A stretch of 64,000 bases of DNA from Gammaproteobacteria bacterium MFB021 (GTDB taxonomy: Bacteria > Pseudomonadota > Gammaproteobacteria > Pseudomonadales > Halomonadaceae), in the NCBI GenBank assembly GCA_000737985.1, contig JNVT01000051.1:124001-188000 (forward strand). The letters run 5' to 3'. Below the pieces are notes generated by a model. It ran no database searches. It had not been told where the DNA came from and saw only the letters and a list, made by a program, of their open reading frames with translations. This document shows, in pieces, positions 30,257 through 40,000 of the stretch. Position 1 is the stretch's first letter; each line of letters opens with the position of its first letter. The translations under genes and the position numbers were made by a program.

Positions 30257-32071
30257 TCACGAGCTCAACCAGTTGCGCAGCTTGATCAGCAGCAGCTCAC
30301 CATCGGACATGTCACGGCGTTCGGCGAGCAGGGCGCTTAGCGCCTCGGGACGGTCGGTGATGATGTTGTCGACGCCCATGTCGATATAGCGCGACATGGC
30401 GCTGGTACTGTTCACCGTCCATACCGCCACCCCACGGCCGCTGCCGTGCAGCGTGCGCAGCAGGCTCGGATTGGCCTGGGTATGGCGCAAGCCGATGATG
30501 TCGGCGGGGGTCTCCGCCAGCGCCCCGGGCAAGATGAACTGCAGGAACAGGGTGGTGCGAATGTCCGGCGCCAGCTGTTTGACCCGCGCCACCACTGACG
30601 GCGAGAGCGACGCGATCACGACGTGGTCGACCATGCCGCTGGCGCGGACCTGGTCGATCACCTGGCGGGCCAGGCGGTCGGCGCTCAGCGGGGCCGGCTT
30701 GAGTTCGACATACAGATCGATCCGCCCGCGGGCGCGCGCCAGCAGCGCGGCAAAGGTGGGGATGCGCTCGCCGACGAAGGCATCGCCGAACCAGGCTCCG
30801 GCGTCGACCTGGGCGATCTCGTCGAGAGTCATCTCGCTCAAGCGGCGATCGATACCGGTGAGCCGACGCAGGTTGTCGTCATGGGCGACGATCACTTGGC
30901 CGTCGCCGCTCAGGCGCACGTCCAGCTCCATGTAGTCGGCCCCGGCGTCGATGGCGCCTTCCAGCGCCGCCAGGGTGTTTTCCGGCGCCTGATGCGAGGC
31001 GCCGCGGTGGGCGGTGATGGTGACCGTGTCGTTGATCTCGAACCCCTGGAGAATCCAGCCCGCCTGGAGCAGTGCGAACGCCAGCACCAGAATCTCCGCG
31101 CCCCAGGCGATCAGCCCCGAACGCCGCGGTGCGGGCTCGCCGTCGAGCACCGGCGCGCGTCCGCTGGCGCGCTGGAACAGGGTGGTGACCAGCAGGCTGT
31201 TGGCGCTGACGCCGAGGAAGGTCAGGGCGATGGTGGCCACGATATAGAGTGCCAGATACGCGAGCATGGCCGGAATCAGCACGCTCGCGCGCTCGGGTAG
31301 ATGCCCCAGCAGCGGCCCGCCGAGGGCGTTGAAGAGCAGGCTGAAGAGCACCGGAATCGCTGCCACCGATAGCGCCGTGCCCAACACCAGCAGCGCCATG
31401 CGCCAGCGTCGCCGGCGGGTCAATCGATGGCTGCGGGCCAGCGCCGCAAGCGGACCCAGGCCCTCCAGCACCAGCGCCGGCAGGGCGAGAAACCAGCGCA
31501 GATAGAGCGTGCCGGCGAGCACTGCCCATACCAACAGTAACGGCAGCGCCAGGGCGAGAAACTGCCATAGCGCCGCGGGCAGTACGCGAATCAGCACGTA
31601 GGGTTCGGTGTCTCCCAGCAGCCAGGCATAGAGATGGGCTACGCCGAGGGCGAAGGGCGCCGCCAGCAGCAGATGCGCACCGACCTGGAGAAAGGCCAGC
31701 GCGGCCAGCGCCGGAAAACGCCGCAGCACATGCCAGAGGGCGCCCATGGCGATCCGGTAGCGCCCGCCATCGCGGCTGGAGACCACGCGCATCATGCCCG
31801 CCTGCTGCAGAAAGATCACCAGAAAGCTCAGCCCCAGCGCCGTCAGCAGCCACAGCAGACCCCAGGCGGAGAGGGCGACATCGACGATCTGGCCGTTGCT
31901 GAGCACCGGCTGCCCGATACGCTGCAGCAGCCCGGCCAGGGTGCCTGCGGAGAGTGGCACCCAGAGCGCGGTGGCCAGCAGGGTGAAGAAGAGATGAAAG
32001 GCGATGAGCGCGCGCCAGTGTACGGCGATTTGGCGCGTGATGTCCTCGATCAGCGGGCGTGGTGCAAGCAT
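30257..32071 (-). CDS. Membrane-anchored glycerophosphodiester phosphodiesterase
   Basis: 604 aa. The first 340 residues hold about seven hydrophobic segments of the GDPD membrane domain. The catalytic GDPD domain begins near residue 352 with TAHRGASHQAPENT (His355), then ADYMELDVRLSGDGQVIVAHD, and continues to the C-terminus. It cleaves glycerophosphodiesters to glycerol-3-phosphate and an alcohol, probably from membrane lipid. It stands alone between ppsA and an outer-membrane protein gene. The link to the glycerol importer at the window start is metabolic only. Confidence 0.88.
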   Translation of the reverse strand: MLAPRPLIEDITRQIAVHWRALIAFHLFFTLLATALWVPLSAGTLAGLLQRIGQPVLSNGQIVDVALSAWGLLWLLTALGLSFLVIFLQQAGMMRVVSSRDGGRYRIAMGALWHVLRRFPALAALAFLQVGAHLLLAAPFALGVAHLYAWLLGDTEPYVLIRVLPAALWQFLALALPLLLVWAVLAGTLYLRWFLALPALVLEGLGPLAALARSHRLTRRRRWRMALLVLGTALSVAAIPVLFSLLFNALGGPLLGHLPERASVLIPAMLAYLALYIVATIALTFLGVSANSLLVTTLFQRASGRAPVLDGEPAPRRSGLIAWGAEILVLAFALLQAGWILQGFEINDTVTITAHRGASHQAPENTLAALEGAIDAGADYMELDVRLSGDGQVIVAHDDNLRRLTGIDRRLSEMTLDEIAQVDAGAWFGDAFVGERIPTFAALLARARGRIDLYVELKPAPLSADRLARQVIDQVRASGMVDHVVIASLSPSVVARVKQLAPDIRTTLFLQFILPGALAETPADIIGLRHTQANPSLLRTLHGSGRGVAVWTVNSTSAMSRYIDMGVDNIITDRPEALSALLAERRDMSDGELLLIKLRNWLSS

Positions 32072-32209
32072 GTAGCGGTCGTCGACGTCCTGGTCAGTGT
32101 GGGGTCATCATCCGTGTGACCCTGTCAGTCTTGTCTTCAAAGTGTCATCGGCGCAAGTCGCACAGGTGATCCCCCTGTCCGAGAGGCGTTTTCATCTGCG
32201 TGAAACGTC

Positions 32210-32231
32210 AAGGCCGCCCGCAGGCGGCCTT
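32210..32231 (-). terminator. Possible terminator hairpin after the outer-membrane gene
   Basis: AAGGCCGCC / GGCGGCCTT with loop of four. On the minus strand it is followed only by a mixed tail (GACGTTT), so termination is uncertain. Confidence 0.45.
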
Positions 32232-32251
32232 GGTCGCGCGATGACCCAAGA

Positions 32252-32842
32252 TCAGAACTGCCAGCCCACCGAGGCGGTGTAGGCATCGACCTTGTAGTCG
32301 CTGTCGAAGTCGTAGCGCTCGTACTCGGTGCGCAGCAGCAGATGCTGGTAGTGGTACTGGACGCCGGCGCCGTAGACCGGGTCGATGCCGTCGTTGTCGT
32401 CGAGGTTCGAGCCCGCGCCGAGATCGCCCCGGGCGTCGACGTCCCACTTCGCCATACCGGCCTTGGCGAACACCTCGAAGCCGGCGGCCAGCGGATACTT
32501 GCCGATCAGGTTGAGGCCATAGGCGCGGGTCTTGAGGTCGACCACGTTGCCGCCGCGGATGATATTGGGCTTGCCCAGGTCGGCGTAGAACGCCTCGGTG
32601 GCGAAGTAGGGGTTGTACTCGTAGCCCACGAACGCCTTGTATACGCTGTCGTCGTCATCCACGTGGTAGCCGCCGCCACTGGCACCGGCGAAGCGGCCGA
32701 CATCACTGTCGCTGCTGGTGACCTTGCCGTAGCCGCCGCCGAGGCCGACATACAGGCCATCGGCGTTGGCCGCCTGGGCGGCGGGTGCCAGCAGCAGCGG
32801 CGACAGCGCCAGCGGGAGTGCCAGCCAGGTGTTGATCTTCAT
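32252..32842 (-). CDS. Outer-membrane beta-barrel protein (OmpA/porin-like)
   Basis: 196 aa. Signal peptide of 24 residues ending APAAQA, then alternating amphipathic strands (LYVGLGGGYGK, FVGYEYNPYFATEAFYADLG, YGLNLIGKYPL, YGAGVQYHYQHLLLRTEYERYDF) and a C-terminal phenylalanine (SVGWQF) as required for barrel assembly. It resembles eight-strand outer-membrane beta-barrels. The Asp-rich loops (VDDDDS, SNLDDNDG) suit an acidic halophile-type surface. Ligand unknown. ATG at 32842 has GGAG upstream. Confidence 0.83.
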   Translation of the reverse strand: MKINTWLALPLALSPLLLAPAAQAANADGLYVGLGGGYGKVTSSDSDVGRFAGASGGGYHVDDDDSVYKAFVGYEYNPYFATEAFYADLGKPNIIRGGNVVDLKTRAYGLNLIGKYPLAAGFEVFAKAGMAKWDVDARGDLGAGSNLDDNDGIDPVYGAGVQYHYQHLLLRTEYERYDFDSDYKVDAYTASVGWQF

Positions 32843-32962
32843 GTTTTCTATCTCCATCCCGTTGATGAACGCTGTTCTTTTATCTAAAAACTCTAATTTG
32901 CCAACCGCCCCGGCGCAACCCTGGCCTGGCCAGGCTTGGCGTCGACACGGGGGCGCGCGACA

Positions 32963-33370
32963 ATGGGCCAACCCACTATCACGCCACGAGGCGCTGCCGT
33001 TATCGACTTCTTTCGCCCCCTCGACGCGCTGCGACGCTTGACTGCTGGCCGTCCCATGGGCCGCCGCCGTTCACCACGTGTCGTGCTTTGCGGCTGCGAC
33101 GCGCGCCACTACGGTTGGTTGCGTGACCTCAGCGCGACTCACGCGGTGATCGCCATGGTCACCGAAGCGCCTTGGCAGCACGCCACCCGGGTCGAGAACG
33201 TGCGGCTTTACTACCCCAGCGAGGTGTTCTCGCTGTGCCACCGCTTCGAGGTCGACCACCTCGTCTACGCCACGCCGGCGGAGCGCGATGCGATCGAGCG
33301 CGCGGCACCCGCCGGGGCGGTCTTCGCGGCGCACTGGTGCCTCGGCATCGAGGGGCTGGCGGCACGCTGA
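32963..33370 (+). CDS. Hypothetical protein, Rossmann-like
   Basis: 135 aa from ATG 32963 (an in-frame ATG at 32936 would add nine). Not recognised as a named family. The pattern RRSPRVVLCGCDARHYGWLRD, then a strand THAVIAMVTEAPW, VENVRLYYPSEVF and FEVDHLVYATP resembles the N-terminal nucleotide-binding half of CapD/polysaccharide-synthesis proteins. GC-rich third positions support real coding. Four cysteines are present. It stands alone, convergent with acnB. Confidence 0.6.
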   Translation: MGQPTITPRGAAVIDFFRPLDALRRLTAGRPMGRRRSPRVVLCGCDARHYGWLRDLSATHAVIAMVTEAPWQHATRVENVRLYYPSEVFSLCHRFEVDHLVYATPAERDAIERAAPAGAVFAAHWCLGIEGLAAR

Positions 33371-33410
33371 CGTAGCCTCTAGCGCCATTGGTCCGGCGGC
33401 CCTCGTGCAT

Positions 33411-33440
33411 AAAAAACGCCCCGCGCGGTGCGGGGCGTTT
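33411..33440 (-). terminator. Bidirectional terminator, strong for acnB
   Basis: 11-base-pair stem AAACGCCCCGC / GCGGGGCGTTT with loop GCGGT. On the minus strand it ends in six T and so terminates acnB; on the plus strand it also ends in TTT after the hypothetical gene. Confidence 0.85.
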
Positions 33441-33482
33441 CGGTAGCCTCTTCATGAAGCTGCGAGCATCGGAAGAGTCGTA

Positions 33483-36086
33483 TCAGGCTTCCTGGGCGAC
33501 CGGAATGACGGTGGAGGCCGCTTTCTGGAAGTCCTCGATCTCATGGAAGTTCAGATAGCGGTAGATCTCGCCCGCCATCGCATCGAACTCGCCCATGGTC
33601 GCTTTGTACTCCTCGACCGTCGGCAGGCGGCCCTCGACGGCAGCGATGGCCGCGAGCTCTGCCGATGCCAGATAGACATCGGCGCCGTCACCGAGACGGT
33701 TGGGGAAGTTACGGGTCGAGGTGGATACCACGGTCGACTTCGGTGCCACACGTGCCTGGTTACCCATGCACAGCGAACAGCCCGGCATCTCCATACGAGC
33801 ACCGGCCTTGCCGTAGATGCCGTAGTAGCCCTCCTCGGTCAACTGATGTTGGTCCATCTTGGTCGGCGGCGCAAGCCACAGGCGCGTCTTCAGGCTGCCC
33901 GCGGGCTGCTTCTCGAGCAGCTTGCCGGCGGCACGGAAGTGGCCGATGTTGGTCATGCACGAGCCGATGAAGACCTCGTCGATCTTCTCGCCGGCGACCT
34001 CGGAGAGCAGGCGCGCATCGTCCGGATCGTTGGGGGCGCAGAGTACCGGCTGGTCGAGTTCGCTCATGTCGATCTCGATCACCGCGGCGTACTCGGCGTC
34101 GGCGTCGGCGCGCATCAGGCTGGGGTTGGCCAGCCACGCTTCCATGCCCTGAATGCGACGCTCCAGGGTGCGGGCGTCGCCGTAGCCTGCGCTGATCATC
34201 CACTTGAGCAGGGTGACGTTGGAGGTCAGGTACTCGGTCACGCTCTCCTCGGAGAGGGTGATGGTGCAGCCCGCGGCGCTGCGCTCGGCGGAGGCGTCGG
34301 AGAGTTCGAACGCCTGCTCGGCGGTGAGATCCTCGAGGCCTTCGATCTCCAGGATGCGCCCGGAGAAGATGTTCTTCTTGCCCGACTTGGCCACCGTCAG
34401 GTGCCCCTGCTGGATGGCGTAGTAGGGGATCGCGTGGACCAGATCGCGCAGGGTGATTCCCGGCTGGCGCTTGCCCTTGAAGCGCACCAGTACCGATTCC
34501 GGCATATCCAGCGGCATGACGCCGGTAGCGGCGGCGAAGGCGACCAGACCGGAACCCGCCGGGAAGGAGACGCCCAGCGGGAAGCGGGTGTGCGAGTCGC
34601 CACCGGTGCCCACGGTGTCGGGCAGCAGCATGCGGTTGAGCCAGGAGTGGATGATGCCATCACCCGGACGCAGCGAGACGCCGCCGCGGTTCTGGATGAA
34701 GTCCGGCAGCGTGTGGTGGGTCTCGACGTCGACCGGCTTGGGATAGGCGGCGGTGTGGCAGAAGGACTGCATCACCAGATCGGCCTGGAAGCCGAGGCAC
34801 GCCAGATCCTTGAGCTCGTCGCGGGTCATCGGGCCAGTGGTATCCTGGGAGCCGACCGTGGTCATCTTCGGCTCGCAGTACATGCCCGGGCGTACGCCCT
34901 CCAGGTTGCAGGCCTTGCCGACCATCTTCTGCGCCAGGGTGAAGCCCTTGCCGCTATCGGCGGGCTGCTCCGGCTTGCGGAACACGTCGGAGGCGGGCAG
35001 GCCGAGCTCTTCGCGGGCCTTCTCGGTGAGGCCGCGACCGATGATCAGCGGAATACGGCCACCGGCGCGCACTTCGTCGAGAATCACCTGAGTCTTGAGC
35101 GCGAAGGTGGAGATCACCTCGTCGCTGTCGTGACGGGTCACCTTGCCTTCATATGGGTAGACGTCGATGACGTCGCCCATCTCGAGCTTGTCGACATCCA
35201 TCTCGATCGGCAGGGCGCCGGCATCTTCCATGGTGTTGAAGAAGATCGGTGCGATCTTGCCGCCGAAGCAGAAGCCGCCGGCGCGCTTGTTGGGGACGTG
35301 GGGGATGTCGTCACCGAAGAACCAAAGCACCGAGTTGGTCGCTGATTTACGCGAGGAGCCCGTGCCTACCACATCGCCCACGTAGGCGACCGGGAAGCCC
35401 TGGGCCTTGACCGCCTCGATCTGCGCCAGCGGGCCCTTGCTGCCCGGCACTTCCGGCTCGATGCCATCACGCGGGTTCTTGAGCATGGCGTTGGCGTGCA
35501 GCGGAATGTCGGGGCGCGACCAGGCGTCCGGTGCCGGCGACAGGTCGTCGGTGTTGGTCTCACCGGGCACCTTGAACACCGCGATGCTGATCTTGTCGGC
35601 CAGCGCGGGCTTGGCCAGGAACCACTCGGCCTCGGCCCACGACTCGAGTACGCCCTGGGCCACGGCGTTGCCGTTCTTGGCCCGCTCGGCGACATCGTGG
35701 AAGGCGTCGAACATCAGCAGGGTGTGCTTGAGCTGTTCGCCGACCTCCTGAGCCAGCTCGCTGTCGTCGAGCAGCTCGACCAGGGTGGCGATGTTGTAGC
35801 CGCCCTGCATGGTGCCCAGCAGCTTGACCGCGTGGATCTTGTCGATCAGCGGCGAGGTCGCCTCGCCCTTGGCGATGGCGGTGAGGAAACCGGCCTTGAC
35901 GTAGGCGGCTTCGTCGACACCGGGCGGCACGCGATCGGTGATCAGTTCGAGGAGAAAGGCCTCTTCACCGGCGGGCGGCTGCTTGAGCAGCTCGATCAGC
36001 TGGGCGGTCATTTCGGCGGTCAACGGTTTCGGCGGCACGCCTTCCTGGGCGCGCTCCTCGACGTGTTGGCGGTAAGCTTCGAGCAC
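33483..36086 (-). CDS. acnB: Aconitate hydratase B
   Basis: 867 aa, the AcnB length. Isomerises citrate and isocitrate in the TCA cycle. N-terminal HEAT-like region typical of AcnB (about 1–160), then the swivelling domain, and cluster ligands: Cys in [16 protein letters not shown] and the pair in [13 protein letters not shown]. Monocistronic, with a strong terminator. Confidence 0.96.
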   Translation of the reverse strand: MLEAYRQHVEERAQEGVPPKPLTAEMTAQLIELLKQPPAGEEAFLLELITDRVPPGVDEAAYVKAGFLTAIAKGEATSPLIDKIHAVKLLGTMQGGYNIATLVELLDDSELAQEVGEQLKHTLLMFDAFHDVAERAKNGNAVAQGVLESWAEAEWFLAKPALADKISIAVFKVPGETNTDDLSPAPDAWSRPDIPLHANAMLKNPRDGIEPEVPGSKGPLAQIEAVKAQGFPVAYVGDVVGTGSSRKSATNSVLWFFGDDIPHVPNKRAGGFCFGGKIAPIFFNTMEDAGALPIEMDVDKLEMGDVIDVYPYEGKVTRHDSDEVISTFALKTQVILDEVRAGGRIPLIIGRGLTEKAREELGLPASDVFRKPEQPADSGKGFTLAQKMVGKACNLEGVRPGMYCEPKMTTVGSQDTTGPMTRDELKDLACLGFQADLVMQSFCHTAAYPKPVDVETHHTLPDFIQNRGGVSLRPGDGIIHSWLNRMLLPDTVGTGGDSHTRFPLGVSFPAGSGLVAFAAATGVMPLDMPESVLVRFKGKRQPGITLRDLVHAIPYYAIQQGHLTVAKSGKKNIFSGRILEIEGLEDLTAEQAFELSDASAERSAAGCTITLSEESVTEYLTSNVTLLKWMISAGYGDARTLERRIQGMEAWLANPSLMRADADAEYAAVIEIDMSELDQPVLCAPNDPDDARLLSEVAGEKIDEVFIGSCMTNIGHFRAAGKLLEKQPAGSLKTRLWLAPPTKMDQHQLTEEGYYGIYGKAGARMEMPGCSLCMGNQARVAPKSTVVSTSTRNFPNRLGDGADVYLASAELAAIAAVEGRLPTVEEYKATMGEFDAMAGEIYRYLNFHEIEDFQKAASTVIPVAQEA

Positions 36087-36389
36087 GGTTGAACCCTCAT
36101 CTAATGTCAGAGCCCGCAGCGAGAGCGGCGGCGCCGGCGCGCGATGACTCCGCCGTGAACGGCGGGGGAAGCGGCGGCAGACGACCGGCTGCGGTGGGCG
36201 CTGCGCAGTCTACGTGAAACTGTCGACAATGTTAAGGCGAGGCGTGCAGGCCCCGTCATGAAGGCGTTCGACGGGTGTCGTGGGGCTCCGTTACGGGGCT
36301 CGCCGCGTCGCCGGCGGTGCGTGTGGAGACATTTGCACGGGCTTTCCCTAACATGAGGCCGCCCGAGATCGACCACGGACGACATCGCC
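36087..36389. other. Divergent intergenic region acnB–miaE
   Basis: 303 bases without a gene. It must hold the acnB promoter on the minus strand and the miaE control region on the plus strand. I cannot identify a convincing -35/-10 pair or operator. Confidence 0.6.
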
Positions 36390-37031
36390 ATGACCGCTTA
36401 TACCGCTACCGAGACCGATGCCGCGCTGCCGCAGGAATTGCTCGAGTTCCTGCCCTGCGCGACCCCCGAGAGCTGGATCGAGGCGGCGCTCGCCAATCCG
36501 GCGCTGCTGCTGATCGACCACGCCCAGTGCGAGAAGAAGGCGGCCTCCACCGCCATGAGCCTGATGTTCCGCTATGTCGACCGCCCGGAACTGCTGGCCA
36601 AGATGTCGCAGCTGGCGCGGGAGGAGCTTCTGCACTTCGAACAGGTGGTGGAGATCATGCAGGAGCGCGGGGTCGACTACAGCCATTTGCAGGCGTCGCG
36701 CTACGCGGAAGGGTTGCGACGCCATGTGGCGCGTGACGAGCCGCAGCGCCTGATCGACATCCTGATCGTCGGTGCCTTCATCGAGGCGCGTTCGTGCGAG
36801 CGCTTCGCGCGGCTGATCCCGCGGCTCGATGCGCAGCTGGCCAAGTTCTACCGCTCGCTGGTGCGCTCGGAAGGGCGCCATTTCGAAGACTATATCGGTC
36901 TCGCCCAGCGCTATGCCGGTGCCGCCGCGGTCGACGAGCGGATCGCCTTCTTCGCCGCCCACGAGCGGGCCCTGATCGAGGAGACGGACACTCACTTTCG
37001 CTTCCACAGTGGGGTGCCGGCCGCGGTATGA
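36390..37031 (+). CDS. miaE: tRNA 2-methylthio-N6-isopentenyladenosine-37 hydroxylase MiaE
   Basis: 213 aa non-haem di-iron protein. Ferritin-like helices carry the iron ligands in REELLHFEQV, FIEARSCERFARL and RSEGRHFEDY. It hydroxylates ms2i6A at position 37 of tRNAs reading U-starting codons. A 49-base gap separates it from the large regulator gene on the same strand. Confidence 0.92.
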   Translation: MTAYTATETDAALPQELLEFLPCATPESWIEAALANPALLLIDHAQCEKKAASTAMSLMFRYVDRPELLAKMSQLAREELLHFEQVVEIMQERGVDYSHLQASRYAEGLRRHVARDEPQRLIDILIVGAFIEARSCERFARLIPRLDAQLAKFYRSLVRSEGRHFEDYIGLAQRYAGAAAVDERIAFFAAHERALIEETDTHFRFHSGVPAAV

Positions 37032-37080
37032 CGGCGGCTGACGCCGCTGTAGGCGCTTCTGGGCGTATTCGAGGAGACGC

Positions 37081-40000
37081 ATGACGCAGCCATCCGCTAG
37101 CGCGACCCTGACCCTGTTCGGGCAGTTCGGCCTGCACCGGGGTGCTACCGCGCTGACCCAGTTCAGCTACGACAAGGTCAAGGCGCTGCTGGTCTATCTA
37201 CTGCTGCAGCGCGAGCCGGTCAGCCGGGCCCAGCTGGCGGCGCTGCTGTGGCCGGAGCAGCGCCTCGACGCCGCGCGCACCAATCTGCGCCATGCGCTGC
37301 ATTCACTGCGTCACGCCCTGGGCGCGTGTGCCGAGGATGCGCTGACGGTCACCCGCCAGACCATCGCCTGCGTGCCGCCGGCATCGGTGACATGGGACCT
37401 GCGCGAGATCGAGCGCGAGCTCGCGCTGACGCCGGACCTGGCAGGGCTCGAGAGGCTGCTCAGCCACTATCGAGGTGCGCTGGTGGCGGAGCTGGCGCTG
37501 CCCCAGTGCGAGGCCTTTAGCCAATGGCTTGCGCAAGCGCGTGGTCACTGGCGCTGTCGGGTGACCGACTACGCCGAACGCGCCCTGAGCCATGCGCAGA
37601 CGCTGCCTGAGGCGCTATTGCGGACGCTGGTGACACGCTTTCCCGAGCATGCGGCGTTCCAGGAGCAGTTGATCCGCTGTCTTGCCGGCCACGGCCAGTT
37701 GGCCGCCGCGCGCGAGCGCTTTCATGCCCTGCTGCGTCAACTGGCGCTCTCCGGCGAGCAGCCCAGCGCGGGTTTTCTGCAGTTCGCCGGTGACTGGCCG
37801 GATATTACCCCGACGGCAGAGGTCGCGCTGCCAGCACCGGCATCTCCCGTACCGGCCGAGGGCTACTCGGCGGCGGAGATCGACTTTCGCCAGGTGGCGA
37901 TCATGGCGCTCGCGCTCAAGCCGCCGGAAAGCGGCAACGATATCGGTCAGGCGCTGGCCTGTCTGAATCTGCAGGAGCGGCTGTTCCGCTGGCTGGAAAC
38001 CCAGTGCCACCAGCTCGGCGGCTTCTGGCAGGCGGCGGTGGGCAGCGGGGTGGGGCTGGCCTGCTTCGCCACCCAAGGCCCGACCCATCAGTTGGCCGAG
38101 CTGGTGGCGCTCTACGATCATTGCCAGCAAGGCCTCATGGCGCAGGTCGCAGCGTGCTGGGACGGGGATGCGCCGTCGCCCGCGTTTACCCTTTGTGCGG
38201 GGTTGGATAGCGGCCGGGTGATTTGGCTGCCGGAGCGCCGCACCATTGACCCGCTCGGCGATGTCACCCAGGTGGCGCTGGCGATGCTGGCCATGGCCGA
38301 GCCGGGGGAGCTGATGATCTCGCTCAATGCCAGCCAGCATCTACCCCCGGCCTTCGATCTGCAGGCGCGGCTGACGCCGCGGCTGCTGAGGGCAGAGGGC
38401 GGGGTGGCGCGCCGTGCCCTGGCGCTGGCCTCCGGTGACGGCGACCGGGTGGCCCGAGTGCCGAGCCTGCTGGGGCGCGATGCCGAGCTGCGCCAGCTGC
38501 GTGACGCCCTGGCCCTGGTCACGCTGGGGCTGCGGCAGAGCCTTCTGGTGCTGGGCGATACCGGCATCGGCAAGTCGGCGCTGATGATCCGCTTCCGCGA
38601 GTATTTGCAGCACGAGAATGTCGCGCTGTTCTGGCGCCAGACCACGCGGCTATCGAGTCAGACGCCCTATGCGGTGGTGCAGTCGCTGCTGCGCTGGCAT
38701 CTCGGCGCGGAGCCGGCGCTCGCCAGTCTTGAGGCACTGATCGATGCCACGCCGACGCTGGCCAAGGTCGGCGCCGAACGGCGTCGCATGCTGCTCGACG
38801 TGCTGGTGCGCGAAGTCACCAACCGCGAGGCGGCCGAGGAGGCGGTGGAGCTGGTCAGTCATCTGACCCAGTCGTTGATCCTGCAACTGACTGCCTCGCG
38901 CCGGCCGCTAGTGATGATCATCGACGATCTGCAGTGGCTCGACGAACCTTCGCTCAAGGTGTTGCACAACTTGCAGGTGCGCTTGCCGATTCACTCCTCG
39001 CTGCTGCTGCTGGCCTCGCATCAGAATCGCGAAATGCCCTCGATCCGGCTCAACTGGGACCAGCAGATCGCGCTCGGTCGCCTGGGTCCCGAGCAGTCGG
39101 CGGAGATGCTCGACGTGCTCGCCCGGCGTCACTGCCTGACGCTGGACCCGGGCCTGCGCGAGCAGTTGATCGCGCGCTGCGAGGGCGTGCCGCTCTATCT
39201 GCAGGAGATCTGCCGCTGGCTCGAGATCGACCGCCGGGAGGGGCGCATCCTCGATGCCGCCGCCTTGCCCCGCGGGCTGCTCGGCTTGCTCGCCAGCCGC
39301 ATCGACCAGCTGCACCAGGATCGCAGCGTGGCGCACATGGCGGCGGTGTGCGGGCGCCAGTTCGAGACCGCATTGCTCAGGGCGTGTCTCGACATCAGCG
39401 ACGCGGCGCTGCGGGGGCCGCTCGAACAGATGCGCCGGCTCGAGATCATCGAGCCGTGCGAGAGCGCGCCGTTCGATTTCCAGTTCACCCATCCGCTGCT
39501 GCACGAGGCCGCCTATCTCTCCTGCCCCCAGGATGTGCGCGTGACCCTGCACGGCCGTCTGGTCGGGCTGATCGAGTCCCAGCGCCCGGCCTGGATCAGC
39601 CGGCATCCCGGCGATTTCGCCGAGCATCTGCAGCGCAGCGGGGACCCGGGGCGCGGCGCCCGCTACTTCGAGATGGCTGCACGTGGCGCCCTGCGCGCCA
39701 GCGCCAATCGCACCGCACTGCGTCTGGCCGAGGCTGGCCTTGCCTGTCTGGCGCGCGTACCGGGCGGGGCGGTGGAACGGCGAATCAGCCTGCTGACAGT
39801 ACAAGGGCAGGCCTATTACGCCCTGGAAGGGCACGGCTCGCGCCCGGCCCAGGCGTGCTTCATCGAGGCGCAGCAGCTGTGGCGTGACGGCCCCGCCCAG
39901 GAAGAGGACGCCGAAGATCAGGCCTTCCTGGTCACCTGGGGGCTATGGGTCGGCGCCAGCCAGCGCTATGCCAACCGCGATGCCGATGCCCTGGCCGAGC

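Noticed and set aside
31634-32119. Plus-strand frame over the glycerophosphodiesterase membrane domain
   Set aside because: Gln/Arg/Glu-rich shadow of hydrophobic codons on the real minus-strand gene.
33543-35345. Open frame of 600 codons antisense to acnB
   Set aside because: Shadow frame created by the codon bias of acnB. No ribosome site, no family resemblance.
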